Shown in pieces: positions 30,309-38,863 of a stretch of 41,367 bases of DNA; the first letter of the stretch is position 1; each line of letters opens with the position of its first letter. Under the pieces are notes generated by a model, which worked only from the letters and a program-made list of their open reading frames with translations, was not told where the DNA came from and did no database searches. The stretch is from a virus. A program made the position numbers and the translations under genes. The stretch covers positions 1 to 41,367 of the IMG/VR virus record IMGVR_UViG_3300036768_000096; one strand, 5' to 3'.

Positions 30309-32101
30309 GTCAGTCGCTCCCGACGCTCGGCGCCTTGCCCTCGGTAGGCCGTGATGCCAGCGGCATCCTCGTAGATATTGCCCTGCAGCAGCACCGTCGT
30401 CCCGTCATCGTCATAAACCGTCATCAGGCCGGTGGCAGGGTCGGTGATCTGCTTGTTTCGGAGCAGCTTGAGCACCAGCGCCAGGTTGGCCGGGCAGGTG
30501 GACAGCAGGCTCGTCAGCGTGGTGAGCATTGCGTGCGTCTGCACCGTCGTCTGCTCGGCGGTCAGGCCGTTGGAGAGGACGTAGCCCCAGATCTCCGCAG
30601 CCGTGGCGGATGCGGTGGCGGCCAAAACCGAAGCAGGCGCACCTGAAGCGGTGGCCGCCCCAGCGCCACAAACGATCGTGGGGCCGGTCTTGACTGCGGG
30701 CGACGCGCCCGAAGCGTCTGCGACGCCAACACCCGCCAGGATGCGCAGCGCCGCAGCGACGGACGCCGAATGCCCTGCGGCCACTGCCGCGCCCTCGCCG
30801 GCCTGAACCGCCGTGCCGACTCGGAGCTGCGCGGACAAGCCCTCGGCCGTCGCCGCACCGGCTGCCGCCGCGACGACGATGAAGGGAGAGATCGTTGCCG
30901 CCTGGGCCACCGCGGTGGCGGCGCCAACGCCAGCTGCGACACGCGCAGTTTCGCCGACGCTGGCCACAGCGCCATCCGCGGCTGCGGCGCCGACTCCTGC
31001 GCTGATGAGTAAGCCGCTTGGGATCGTCGCCGGCAGGCCAGCCGCCGTAGCGGTCGCCACCGCGGCCGCCACACTGGTGGTCGGCACAATGGCTGAGGCA
31101 TGTCCCTGCGCAGATGCCGTGCCGACGGACGTACTGACGATAGTAGGGAATGAGACGCTGGCGGTCGAGCCTTGCGCAGATGCTGCGCCGACGCCGGCAG
31201 CGACGACAGTAGCTAGGCCGATAGACGCCGCCGCACCTTGCGCGGACGCCGCGCCGACGCCGGCCGAGACTGTGGTCGTGAGGGCGATGGATGCAGGCGC
31301 ACCGCTGGCTGTCGCCGCGCCGATGCCGGCGCTGATGGTGGTGGGCGCACCGCCCGCCGACACCGGCACCCAGATGCGGAGTGGATCGAACTGCGCCCAC
31401 GGCCGCCTGGTAACGGCCATCATCTCCAGGTCAGACAGCGCCCGTCGGTATGCAGAAGCGCCGTAAATCTGCGAGTTTTGCGTTAGAGACTGCAGGACAC
31501 GGACCGAACTCGACGACGTTGTAAATGCCCCGCCAGTTTTCGTACCCGACAGTCGGCCCTGGTGGAATAGCCGTGCGCCAGATTGATTAATTGACGCGCC
31601 AACGCAAACCAACTCACCATCAGTAAGCCCAGACAGGGTTTGCTTGGAAGTGCCATTCCACGCGCCGGCCCAGTCAGCGCCCCATGTCACTGAACTGCTG
31701 GTCTGTGAAAAAATATCCAGCGTGTGCTGATTGTCGGTTCGAAAATTCATCCATTGCCCGCTAGTCGCGTTGGCAACGAACCGAAACCAGACAAATAGCG
31801 ACAGCTCCGTTAAGCCACTTAGGGCATCCGTGCTGGCAAGGTACGAGAGGGCACTCGCATTTGAACCGACACTGTTATATGCGGTCAGGCCATCTTTGGC
31901 TGGCGTGATAACCAGTTCGTTGTTTGTGTCCTGGCTTACAGCAATTGGTGCCGACCGGTTGGCCAGGTTGCGCAGGTGGCTGTTACTGCTTTGCGCCACG
32001 CTCCACAGCCAGCAAATGCCGCCATCGACGGCCCAGTCAGCCGGCTTTGTTACCTCCTGTGGCTGGCTATACCAAGGCCAGACATGCTGGATCAGCGGCA
32101 C
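30305..32101 (-). CDS. Fibre protein: LamG-like head, eleven 22-residue repeats
   Basis: 598 residues from a GTG at 32101 with GGAGAG seven bases upstream. Residues about 60-240 form a LamG/concanavalin-like domain (ELSLFVWFRFVANATSGQ, GELVCVGASINQSGARLFHQ) ending in the WAQFDPLRIWVPVS segment seen in phage lectin-fold proteins. Residues 256-497 are eleven consecutive 22-residue repeats with no insertions, consensus SAGVGAASAQGxxASI. A C-terminal domain (about 500-598) has a coiled-coil-like helix and a VYDDDGTTVLLQGNIYED strand. It looks like a fibre with a binding head and a long repetitive shaft, on head or tail. The next gene overlaps its stop. Confidence 0.8.
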   Translation of the reverse strand: MPLIQHVWPWYSQPQEVTKPADWAVDGGICWLWSVAQSSNSHLRNLANRSAPIAVSQDTNNELVITPAKDGLTAYNSVGSNASALSYLASTDALSGLTELSLFVWFRFVANATSGQWMNFRTDNQHTLDIFSQTSSSVTWGADWAGAWNGTSKQTLSGLTDGELVCVGASINQSGARLFHQGRLSGTKTGGAFTTSSSSVRVLQSLTQNSQIYGASAYRRALSDLEMMAVTRRPWAQFDPLRIWVPVSAGGAPTTISAGIGAATASGAPASIALTTTVSAGVGAASAQGAAASIGLATVVAAGVGAASAQGSTASVSFPTIVSTSVGTASAQGHASAIVPTTSVAAAVATATAAGLPATIPSGLLISAGVGAAAADGAVASVGETARVAAGVGAATAVAQAATISPFIVVAAAAGAATAEGLSAQLRVGTAVQAGEGAAVAAGHSASVAAALRILAGVGVADASGASPAVKTGPTIVCGAGAATASGAPASVLAATASATAAEIWGYVLSNGLTAEQTTVQTHAMLTTLTSLLSTCPANLALVLKLLRNKQITDPATGLMTVYDDDGTTVLLQGNIYEDAAGITAYRGQGAERRERLT

Positions 32102-32114
32102 ACTATCTCTCCGA

Positions 32115-32516
32115 TCAGCGGATCAGATAGTTACGCAACCGAGTGTTGGTGCCGTCTCCACTTGTCAGCGTCTCGGCACCTACGAACTGCCCGCGATCCG
32201 ACGACGGCCATGTGGTACCGGTATCTGTGCTGCGCTCCAGCGTGATCGATAGTGCCCCAGTGCCGTTGGTCGCACTGGCGGCGGTCATACCAACGGTCAG
32301 TTCAGCGCCAATGTATTTGTCAGTGTCGTTGGGAACGGCACTGCTGACAGTGGTACCGGTGGTGGCACTTACGCTCACCGCGTTGATCAACGTCTGCTCG
32401 GCCGACCAAACCAGTGCGCCGTTGGAGTCGAATTTGAAAAACCGTGCCTTGACCGTGACGGTGATGGCCTGGTTCTGCGTATTGCTGGCTCGCAGGCGCC
32501 AATGATTGCCGAGCAT
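32115..32516 (-). CDS. Small beta-rich structural protein
   Basis: 133 residues from the ATG at 32516, which overlaps the previous stop as TGATG; a GTG one codon earlier is also possible. Thr/Ser/Ala-rich strands (NQAITVTVKARFFKFDSN, ALSITLERSTDTGTTW) and an ending RLRNYLIR. Resembles small phage virion proteins that sit with fibre genes; exact role unknown. Confidence 0.62.
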   Translation of the reverse strand: MLGNHWRLRASNTQNQAITVTVKARFFKFDSNGALVWSAEQTLINAVSVSATTGTTVSSAVPNDTDKYIGAELTVGMTAASATNGTGALSITLERSTDTGTTWPSSDRGQFVGAETLTSGDGTNTRLRNYLIR

Positions 32517-33034
32517 CACTCACCCCCTTGCTGCAGCGCGTAGCCGACCTGCGTATGCGTTACCGGGTCCGCCTCCTCAGCCATCGCTTTGACAGCGGCG
32601 CAGGCGGCTGCCGCGGCTGGCACAGCAGCAGCGATCATGTCGAGCATGTTGCGGGCCGCCGCGGTGCCGATATCGAGCCCGTCAGCGTTGAGCAGCCAGC
32701 CGTGCGCGCTGGACAAGTCATCGGCCAGCGCGGGGTGATCCTCCGCCGGCACACCAGCGGCTGTGAGCACCGGCGCCAGCCACGCGGGCGTACTCTGTGC
32801 GGCATCGCGCAACACCTGCAACAACGCATGCCGACTGCGCGGCAGCACAGGCAGCATGCGCACCCCGCGCTCGGTGATGCGCATCGATACGACGCGCTTA
32901 CGACCGACGCTAAGAATGTCGGCAATGGCTTGTGTGGCACCGGCAGCGACCAGGGGCGCGACCTGCGCCACCTCGTCCTCGGTCAACGCCCGGCCGACCA
33001 GGGCTTCGAGTGCGACTTGTTGCTGTGGGGTCAT
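32516..33034 (-). CDS. Conserved helical phage protein of the fibre cluster
   Basis: 172 residues, MTPQQQVALEALVGRALTED at the start, then VAQVAPLVAAGATQAIADIL with the helical register found in a recurring small phage protein of structural modules. The second half is alanine-rich helix. Coupled to the next gene by TGATG. No catalytic motif or membrane span is clear. Possibly a chaperone or assembly factor for the fibres beside it; this is inference. Confidence 0.6.
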   Translation of the reverse strand: MTPQQQVALEALVGRALTEDEVAQVAPLVAAGATQAIADILSVGRKRVVSMRITERGVRMLPVLPRSRHALLQVLRDAAQSTPAWLAPVLTAAGVPAEDHPALADDLSSAHGWLLNADGLDIGTAAARNMLDMIAAAVPAAAAACAAVKAMAEEADPVTHTQVGYALQQGGE

Positions 33035-33038
33035 GGCG

Positions 33039-33503
33039 TCACGCCTGCGTCAGTGACAGCACGTCCTGGGAAGCGCCGTTCCACTCGATCGTGATCGGCC
33101 CAGACTGGTTGCCCACCGGGCCGCCAAGGTCAATGAATGCGATCGCGCGCTTGTTGGTGTCGGTGTTGTTGTAGATGATCCCCCAGTAGCCGTTCGTGAA
33201 GCCGCCAGCATCCTGCGGGATCGTCACGTCGTTAGTCACGCGGAACTTCGGGCCTCCGGTCGTCAGCGTCCATTGCTCCGTCGCAAGCACAATCGGACCA
33301 GAGTACCCCGTGGCCACGCCGACTTGGTTGGCGGCAAAGTTCGTGGTGCCGGTGCCGCCCCAGTGCGGCGCAGCCGTGTCGACCGTGGGCACGGTCGCGT
33401 TTGTCACGATGCCGAGACGGAAATCGTCGGCATCCATGTCGTGGATCTTGTTGCCGAGGTCATGCAGTGCTTGCGCAAACCACTTGATGTCACCGCGTGC
33501 CAT
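33039..33503 (-). CDS. Small structural protein beside the lysis cassette
   Basis: 154 residues, start MARGDIKWFAQALHDLGNKI with an ideal AAGGAG ribosome site six bases upstream. N-terminal helix, then a beta-rich body (FRLGIVTNATVPTVDTA, FRVTNDVTIPQDAGG, GYWGIIYNNTDTNKRAIAFI). The pattern matches short podophage virion proteins encoded near fibres. The strong ribosome site suggests high expression, as for a virion component. Confidence 0.65.
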   Translation of the reverse strand: MARGDIKWFAQALHDLGNKIHDMDADDFRLGIVTNATVPTVDTAAPHWGGTGTTNFAANQVGVATGYSGPIVLATEQWTLTTGGPKFRVTNDVTIPQDAGGFTNGYWGIIYNNTDTNKRAIAFIDLGGPVGNQSGPITIEWNGASQDVLSLTQA

Positions 33504-33560
33504 AAATAGCTCCTTCAGATTTGCCGCGTCGCGGCGGGTTGGATGTTCAGTGCGTCGTAG

Positions 33561-34766
33561 TCAGGCCGACGCCGCCGGCGCCCTGTTGCGGCTGGTGGAC
33601 GTGCCGTAGTAGTAGCCCACCAGGCCGCCGACGATGGCGCTGATGAGGCTGCCGGCCAGCCCGGCCCGCACATCGTCAGACCATGTGGCCGTGCCGATCA
33701 GGCCGATCAGCGACAGCACCAGCAGGTACACCAGGGGCAGCAGCAGCAGCGCGACCCAGAAGCTGGCCGAGTGCAGCAGGTCGCCGGCCCTGCGCATCTC
33801 GGCGTCGGCCCTGCGCGCGCCGTCGATGCCGCCGCCGCCGGCCTCCGTCAACTCGTACCAGATCGAGTCTATGGCGCGGGCTGCGGCCTGGGCTGCCGAT
33901 GGGTCGGTCCTGACCCTCTCGGCGGCCGCCTGCTCGTTGACCGCGCCGGTGGCCGATTTCACGGCCTCCACAACCATCTCTGCGGCCTTGATGTTGCGCT
34001 CGGACACCTCCGAGCCGCTGCCGAACAGCCGGCCCAGCTTGGGCACGGCATCGACGATGCTGGGCAGTACCGCGGCGATGATGGGGGCGATGGCGGGCAT
34101 GGTGCGTCCTCCTGGCGTCCAGCCGGGCGCCTCGCCGGCCGGGATGGGTTGCTCTGGGTCTGGCTGCGCTGATGCGGGCCGCTCTGATGCTGGCTGCGCA
34201 GCGCGGGGTGATTCCAGTGGCGCTGCCGGCGGATCTGCCGGCGCCGCAGCATCACCGCCGGCCCAGCGTCGCCACACCTCCAGGGCGCGCGCCATCGACA
34301 GCTTAGGCTGGCCGTATTTGCTGCCGGGCAGGCTGGCCCACTCAGGCTGGCACTTGGCAATGGCCGCCTCGACGCGGCCGGCGATCACGTCATCCAGTGC
34401 GCCGCGCCGGTGGATGCACCAGACCGCGAACAGGTCCTGGTCGGACTGGCCGAACATCGGCCGGTAGTCGCTGGATGCGCACCAGCGGGCAAAATCACCC
34501 CATGTGTCGGTCTTGACCTTGCCCGGCACGGCGCACATGGCCTGATAGGCGCCGGCGGCGCTGGTCCAACCCCAGGGGCTTTGGAACGCCTGGCGCGGGT
34601 GGTCGGTGAAGTCGGCGAACGTGCGCCCGTTGCCTGGCCGCCAGCCGTACAGGGCCGCATACGCCTCGTCGTTGGTTTCGTGGCTCTCGCCGGCCCGGAT
34701 GACGCGCAGGAAGGCCTGCACGTTGCGCAGGTTGAGGGCATCCCGCAGTTGATCCAGGGTCGGCAT
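33561..34766 (-). CDS. Endolysin-holin fusion: lambda R-type transglycosylase plus membrane domain
   Basis: 401 residues. Residues about 15-170 match the lambda R lytic transglycosylase: probable catalytic Glu27 (RAGESHETND), FADFTDHPRQAF, SAAGAYQAM, QSDQDLFAVWCIHRRGAL and EWASLPGSKYGQ. There is no signal peptide. A Pro/Ala/Glu linker (about 175-220) leads in frame into a 179-residue module beginning MPAIAPIIAAVLPSIVDAVP, with two strong membrane helices (FWVALLLLPLVYLLVLSLIG and AGLAGSLISAIVGGLVGYYY), like phage holins with up to three membrane segments that are normally separate genes. An internal start at 34100 with a perfect ribosome site would make that module alone. The full protein would be a membrane-tethered muralytic enzyme; the free one a holin. 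Confidence 0.85.
   Translation of the reverse strand: MPTLDQLRDALNLRNVQAFLRVIRAGESHETNDEAYAALYGWRPGNGRTFADFTDHPRQAFQSPWGWTSAAGAYQAMCAVPGKVKTDTWGDFARWCASSDYRPMFGQSDQDLFAVWCIHRRGALDDVIAGRVEAAIAKCQPEWASLPGSKYGQPKLSMARALEVWRRWAGGDAAAPADPPAAPLESPRAAQPASERPASAQPDPEQPIPAGEAPGWTPGGRTMPAIAPIIAAVLPSIVDAVPKLGRLFGSGSEVSERNIKAAEMVVEAVKSATGAVNEQAAAERVRTDPSAAQAAARAIDSIWYELTEAGGGGIDGARRADAEMRRAGDLLHSASFWVALLLLPLVYLLVLSLIGLIGTATWSDDVRAGLAGSLISAIVGGLVGYYYGTSTSRNRAPAASA
34098..34113 (-). promoter_or_regulatory. Internal ribosome site and start for a free holin
   Basis: On the minus strand AGGAGGA (34113-34107) stands six bases before ATG (34100-34098), codon 223 of the endolysin fusion, exactly where the holin-like module begins. 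It is one of the strongest ribosome sites in the window. It would yield a 179-residue holin from the same message as the fusion. Confidence 0.7.
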
Positions 34767-34778
34767 GTCGGGCTCCGA

Positions 34779-35105
34779 TCATTCGGCCCGCGGGCGTACC
34801 GTGCGCTCGAGGTTGCGCAGGCGGGCCTCGTGGTCCCGGAAATCATCGCGCCCGACGTAGTTGCTCTGCATCGACGCCAGTTGCGCCCTCAGCGCCGAGA
34901 TCTCGTTGGCCATGGCCGCCAGTTGCGTAGCGACCCGAACCGAGTCCTCGCGGGCCTGAACCACGAAAGTCCCGCTGAAGATCACGGCGGCCGTGATGAC
35001 GGCCAGCAGCACGGACTGCGCATGCTGCTCGATGACCGACCGCTTGGCGCTGTCAGGCGGCGGGGCCGGGTCGGAGCCGATAGGGTCTCTGTGCATCGGC
35101 GCCAC
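34779..35105 (-). CDS. Single-span membrane protein of the lysis cassette
   Basis: 108 residues from GTG 35105, or 105 from ATG 35096. A charged N-terminus, one membrane segment (SVLLAVITAAVIFSGTFVV, about 32-50), then a coiled coil (QLAAMANEISALRAQLASMQ) and a charged end. Anchored N-terminus with an outside coiled coil fits an inner-membrane spanin, or a holin regulator. It lies 12 bases before the endolysin. No overlapping lipoprotein frame was found, so the spanin call is tentative. Confidence 0.65.
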   Translation of the reverse strand: MAPMHRDPIGSDPAPPPDSAKRSVIEQHAQSVLLAVITAAVIFSGTFVVQAREDSVRVATQLAAMANEISALRAQLASMQSNYVGRDDFRDHEARLRNLERTVRPRAE

Positions 35106-35108
35106 GCG

Positions 35109-35411
35109 TCACCCCATCTGCGCAACCAGCGTCGCAACCTGCTCGCTGGTCATGCCGGTGGCCTCGTGCGCGCGCAGTGCCTGTTTGAGCAGCGCGACCA
35201 ATTCCTGCGCCACCTCCAGGTCACTGCGCCGGTGCTGGTACTCGATGCGGGCGCCCATCCAGCCGGTGAGCATGGCCGATGCGCGCTCGGTCTCCGGCAG
35301 CGCCATCAGCACCCGCTGGATTTCGGCCGCAGCCCAGGCTGCGGGCACCTGGTCGGTCTCGCTGGTGCGCTGCAGGTGCGCGGTGCAGGTCACGATCTGG
35401 TCGATGGGCAT
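35109..35411 (-). CDS. Small helical protein of the lysis region
   Basis: 100 residues from ATG 35411 with GAGGAG seven bases upstream. Helical with an internal RSDLEVAQELVALLKQAL segment and no membrane span. The last residues are EQVATLVAQMG. Not recognised; sits three bases before the single-span gene. A longer frame start at 35426 lacks a ribosome site. Confidence 0.58.
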   Translation of the reverse strand: MPIDQIVTCTAHLQRTSETDQVPAAWAAAEIQRVLMALPETERASAMLTGWMGARIEYQHRRSDLEVAQELVALLKQALRAHEATGMTSEQVATLVAQMG

Positions 35412-35471
35412 GGGCTGGCTCCTCAAATGGCTTCGCGGCCGATGACGATCACGTCAATGACGTGGCCGGCT

Positions 35472-35771
35472 TCACTGCCGCAGCTCCGGCGGCAGGTGCA
35501 TGCGCTGCCGCTCGCGCAGGTAGGCGCGCTGGCAGTGGCCGCCCTCGGCGCGCTGCCAGGCAAACATCCAGTCGATGACGGGCCGCCAGATGCGGCCCCA
35601 CGGCTTGCCGGCCAGCTCCATGCGCCAAGCGCGGGCGCTCAGGGTCTCGTCTGCCCATGCCCCGCGCTGCAGCGGAGTGACCAGCACATTAGCCAACTGG
35701 TCGATGGCAATGAACAGCTGGTATAGCCAGTGCCTCCAGGCTGGCATGGCGTCGGCGCTCTGTTCGTTCAT
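35472..35771 (-). CDS. Conserved small phage protein next to the portal gene
   Basis: 99 residues from ATG 35771, overlapping the portal stop as TGATG (a GTG one codon earlier is possible). One amphipathic or membrane-like helix (WLYQLFIAIDQLANVLV) is followed by the conserved segments ETLSARAWRMEL, RPVIDWMFAW, and HCQRAYLRERQRMHLPPE. I recognise this as a widespread small phage protein found near portal and lysis genes, without a known function. Confidence 0.7.
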   Translation of the reverse strand: MNEQSADAMPAWRHWLYQLFIAIDQLANVLVTPLQRGAWADETLSARAWRMELAGKPWGRIWRPVIDWMFAWQRAEGGHCQRAYLRERQRMHLPPELRQ

Positions 35772-38386
35772 CACGTCGCATCCGGCTTGCCGCCGTCCTT
35801 CTTGTCGACCGATACGCGAAGTTCAGAGCCGTCGTCGCGCGTGAGCACGGCGCTCTTGGCCTTGCCGTCCGGACCGTACTCGAACGACACCTTGGCCTCT
35901 CCGCTGGCCGGCTGAACCACTACCGTCACGGGCTGTGCAGGCACCACTGGGGCGGGCGCCGGGGCCGCGGTTGCCGGGGCTGGCGCCGGCGCCGCTACGG
36001 CCGCAGCCATCTCCATCTTCTCGATGGTGCGCTTGGACTCTGCGAGCTCGGATGTGAGGTCCGACACCGTGCCGGCCAGATCTTCGAGGCGGCTCATCAG
36101 CCCATCCAGTTGGCGGTTGTTGGCCGCCTGGATCTCGGCAATGCGCTGGTCGCTGTCGGCCTTGATGCGCGCCGTCTCCGCCGCGGTGTCGGCGTCGGTC
36201 CTGATCTTGAGGATCGCGGTTGTGGTGTCAGTGTTGGCGCGGGCCAGTTGCTGCGACAGGCGCTCGATCTCGCGCGCGCTCTGCTCGCGCACCGCGGCGA
36301 CGGCCTGCTCTATGCGCAGGTCGACAGAACCACTGTCCTGGCCCATGGTGGCAATCTCGGCCAGTATTTTTTCGGCCCGTGCGTTGACCTCGCGCGCCTT
36401 GCCGCGCTGCTCCTCGAGGGCGGCCATGGCCTGCTCGCGTTGCAGTTGCATGAGCTCGGACTGCGCGCGCATCTGCTGCTCGGCAGCCTGCGCCTCCTCG
36501 GGCGTCATTTCCTTGTTCGGGTCCGTCTCGCCAGTGATATTGCGCAACTCGTAGACGATCTCCTGCTTGTTCGGCAGATCTGAATACTCGAATGCGATGC
36601 GCAAGAAACGCAGCGCGATCTCTGGCGGCAGCCTCTGCGCGAGGCTGTTCATGGATTCGAACATCACCTGTCTCAGCGTGCCGGCGTAGTCGGCCTCGGC
36701 CACCACGAAGTCAGCCACGCTTGCCGTGATGTCGTCCAGGTAGCGCACCGTACCGTCAGGCTGCATCTCCGGCCGGTTGATCTTGACCCACTCGATGCGA
36801 CCCTGCGCTCCGGTCAGGCGGATCACGCGCTCCTCGGTTAGGAACTGCTCGCACAGGGACAGCAGTTTCTGACCCTGCGTCTGAATCGACAGGCGGAGGT
36901 TGTCGAAAATCTCCGTCGTGACAACGGCGCCCTGCATCTGGCGCGCCTTGATCGCCTCGCCGCTGGTGGCGTTCGTCTGCCGGCCTAGGTTCTCATCGGT
37001 AACGCCGCCGGACTTCTGAATCTGCCGCGCGGCCATGGCCATTAGCTGCAGCTGGCCGGTGGCGGCGTCGGTGTCGCGGCGGATGTCGAAACGCTTGCCG
37101 GGCTTGACGACGATCTTGCCCTGCGGGTTCTGCGCCTCCTCGGACGCCTCGTCCCAGTCATCGACGGCGCCCTCGTCGCCGATGATCTGGTTCGTGTTGA
37201 GCATGAACTGCGCCTTGCTGGCGCGCTTGTTAAGGTCAAGCTGAACGTCACGGATGCGACGCACGAATCCGTATGGCTGGCGCGTGCGGCCGTTGCGGAA
37301 GCACACGACCGGCGTCAGGCTGAACTGGTTGTGGCGGTACATCGACGGCCCGCGCGCCAGCATCGCCGACTCCGTGAACACCGCCACATGCACCCGCATG
37401 GCGATCTTGTCGATGATCGTTCCGCCATGCTGGGTTAGCGCCTGCACCAGGGCCTTGTCGCGCGGGTCGAAGAAGGTGCCGCGCAGTGGGCCAGACCCGA
37501 CAAACTTCGCCGGCACCGGCTTGCGCCACTGGCACTCGATCAGGCGCACGCGCCTGCGCTTGGCGTCGACCACCATGGAGCTAGACGACAAGGGGTACAT
37601 GCCACCGCTGCGCTTCTGCGGCTCCAGGTCTCCGCCAGGCTGCCAGTCAACCTCCTCGTCCATCGGATCGACGTGGTACGCGAACTGCTCGACCTCGCTG
37701 CGGATCACGTCGGCGCGGTCCGGGAACATCATCAGCGCCACGTCCTCGTCGACCCAGCGCCATCGGAAGATGTAGCGGGCGTCCTCGCCCATCAAATCCA
37801 ATGCGGAGGAATCGTGCAGAACGCAGCGCCAGTCCTCGTAGCGAGAGTAGATGATCTCCTTGGTCGGATCGTCGCGCACACCGTCATCGAGCCATCCAAG
37901 ACCGCCCTTTGCGGCGTCCGCGAACGCGCGCGATCGGTGGAACGTGATCTTGTTGACGTCTGACACGTACTTGAGCGCTTTGGTCTTGACCTCGGCGGCC
38001 TGCACGTCGTCCTCGGTGCGCGGCATCACGCGCCAGTCCACGGGCGCACGGCGCTGCGTTCCGACGATCCAGTCGATCGTCGGCGCCGTCTCGTTGTAGA
38101 CGAGCGCCATCTGGTTGCGCGACTCGAGGATCGCCTTGTCCTCCTCGGACCACTGGATGCCGTCGTAAACATCGTGGTCCATCGCCATTTCAAGACGGTT
38201 CGCAGCCTGGCGATCGCGCTCGTAGTAGTACCACTGCAACAGTTGCCGCAGTTCGTCCCGCGCCTCCTTGGAGTCCAGCGGGTGCGGCGGTCGTCCGGTC
38301 GTCAACTCGTTAGCGCGCGCCGGCGGACCTTCGTCGAGCGCTTGGCGCTCGCCGCTTCGGCGGCTCATTCTGACGAGATCACCCAT
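35771..38386 (-). CDS. Portal protein, P22-portal-like, with long C-terminal extension
   Basis: 871 residues. The portal core (about 45-600) carries hallmarks of large podophage portals: DVYDGIQWSEEDKAILESRN, IDWIVGTQRRAPVDWRV, EDWRCVLHDSSALDLM, a wing-like beta region, the long helix LDLNKRASKAQFMLNTNQII, and QKSGGVTDENLGRQTNATSG. From about 610 to 780 a coiled coil (QREQAMAALEEQRGKAREVN and ERLSQQLARANTDTTTAI) extends it, as in barrel-bearing portals. It ends with a Pro/Ala linker and a small charged domain (SFEYGPDGKAKSAVLTRDDG). It forms the dodecameric DNA channel. Start at 38386 overlaps the upstream gene by eight bases; Met7 is a second option. Confidence 0.9.
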   Translation of the reverse strand: MGDLVRMSRRSGERQALDEGPPARANELTTGRPPHPLDSKEARDELRQLLQWYYYERDRQAANRLEMAMDHDVYDGIQWSEEDKAILESRNQMALVYNETAPTIDWIVGTQRRAPVDWRVMPRTEDDVQAAEVKTKALKYVSDVNKITFHRSRAFADAAKGGLGWLDDGVRDDPTKEIIYSRYEDWRCVLHDSSALDLMGEDARYIFRWRWVDEDVALMMFPDRADVIRSEVEQFAYHVDPMDEEVDWQPGGDLEPQKRSGGMYPLSSSSMVVDAKRRRVRLIECQWRKPVPAKFVGSGPLRGTFFDPRDKALVQALTQHGGTIIDKIAMRVHVAVFTESAMLARGPSMYRHNQFSLTPVVCFRNGRTRQPYGFVRRIRDVQLDLNKRASKAQFMLNTNQIIGDEGAVDDWDEASEEAQNPQGKIVVKPGKRFDIRRDTDAATGQLQLMAMAARQIQKSGGVTDENLGRQTNATSGEAIKARQMQGAVVTTEIFDNLRLSIQTQGQKLLSLCEQFLTEERVIRLTGAQGRIEWVKINRPEMQPDGTVRYLDDITASVADFVVAEADYAGTLRQVMFESMNSLAQRLPPEIALRFLRIAFEYSDLPNKQEIVYELRNITGETDPNKEMTPEEAQAAEQQMRAQSELMQLQREQAMAALEEQRGKAREVNARAEKILAEIATMGQDSGSVDLRIEQAVAAVREQSAREIERLSQQLARANTDTTTAILKIRTDADTAAETARIKADSDQRIAEIQAANNRQLDGLMSRLEDLAGTVSDLTSELAESKRTIEKMEMAAAVAAPAPAPATAAPAPAPVVPAQPVTVVVQPASGEAKVSFEYGPDGKAKSAVLTRDDGSELRVSVDKKDGGKPDAT

Positions 38387-38810
38387 ACGTCGCGCCCGTC
38401 ATTTCTTGGCGGATCTCCTCGCCGCCGATCTCCTCGCCGTTGGCGCGGATGATCAGCGAGCCCAAGCTGCCGCGCGCGTACTCCGGCGGCGGCGATGAAG
38501 GCATGCGCACCAGTTCCGGGATGGCGTCATTGACGATGCCAATGATTCGGCGCGCGTTGCGCGGCGTCGGCTCGATGCCGAGCACGTCGCAGGCCTTGAC
38601 CGCCCGGCTGATCACCATCATCAACATGGTCGGATCCTGGTCGTTCCACTCGTGCGCGGCCGGCTCCATGACCACGAACCAAGGCGCTCGGGCGCGGAAC
38701 CTGGGGATGAGGAACAGCGCGCGCTCGTCGTTGATCCAGGAGAAGACGACAACGATGTCGCCGTATGAGCGCGACAGGTGGGATTTCCGAAGGTCGATCG
38801 ATGCTGTCAT
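38379..38810 (-). CDS. Conserved protein between terminase and portal
   Basis: 143 residues from ATG 38810 (MTASIDLRKSHLSRSYGDIV). An alpha/beta protein with WFVVMEPAAHEWN, DPTMLMMVISRAVKACDVLG and RNARRIIGIVNDAIPELVRM. The frame is open upstream to 38906; a start at 38849 would place the 17-bp element (APSMAAC) inside the protein. A seven-base GC inverted repeat (38814-38820 with 38833-38839) lies just upstream of the chosen start. Function unknown; packaging-related by position. Confidence 0.65.
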   Translation of the reverse strand: MTASIDLRKSHLSRSYGDIVVVFSWINDERALFLIPRFRARAPWFVVMEPAAHEWNDQDPTMLMMVISRAVKACDVLGIEPTPRNARRIIGIVNDAIPELVRMPSSPPPEYARGSLGSLIIRANGEEIGGEEIRQEMTGATYG

Positions 38811-38838
38811 CTGGCCCGGGGCTAGGGTGTGTCCCGGG

Positions 38839-38855
38839 CAGGCTGCCATACTTGG
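38839..38855 (-). repeat. Copy 3 of dispersed 17-bp boundary element
   Basis: Minus strand CCAAGTATGGCAGCCTG in the gap between the terminase stop (38864) and the next gene (38810). Identical to copy 2. It is followed on the minus strand by the inverted repeat GCCCGGG / CCCGGGC with a 12-base loop. Confidence 0.75.
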
Positions 38856-38863
38856 TGCGAGGA

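Noticed and set aside
33520-33545. Inverted repeat GCCGC / GCGGC as a terminator
   Set aside because: Short stem, no T run, and it is just upstream of the well-placed ribosome site of the 33503 gene.
35412-35471. Micro-frame ending VIDVIVIGREAI in the lysis-region gap
   Set aside because: No convincing start codon; only a few codons lie outside the neighbouring gene.
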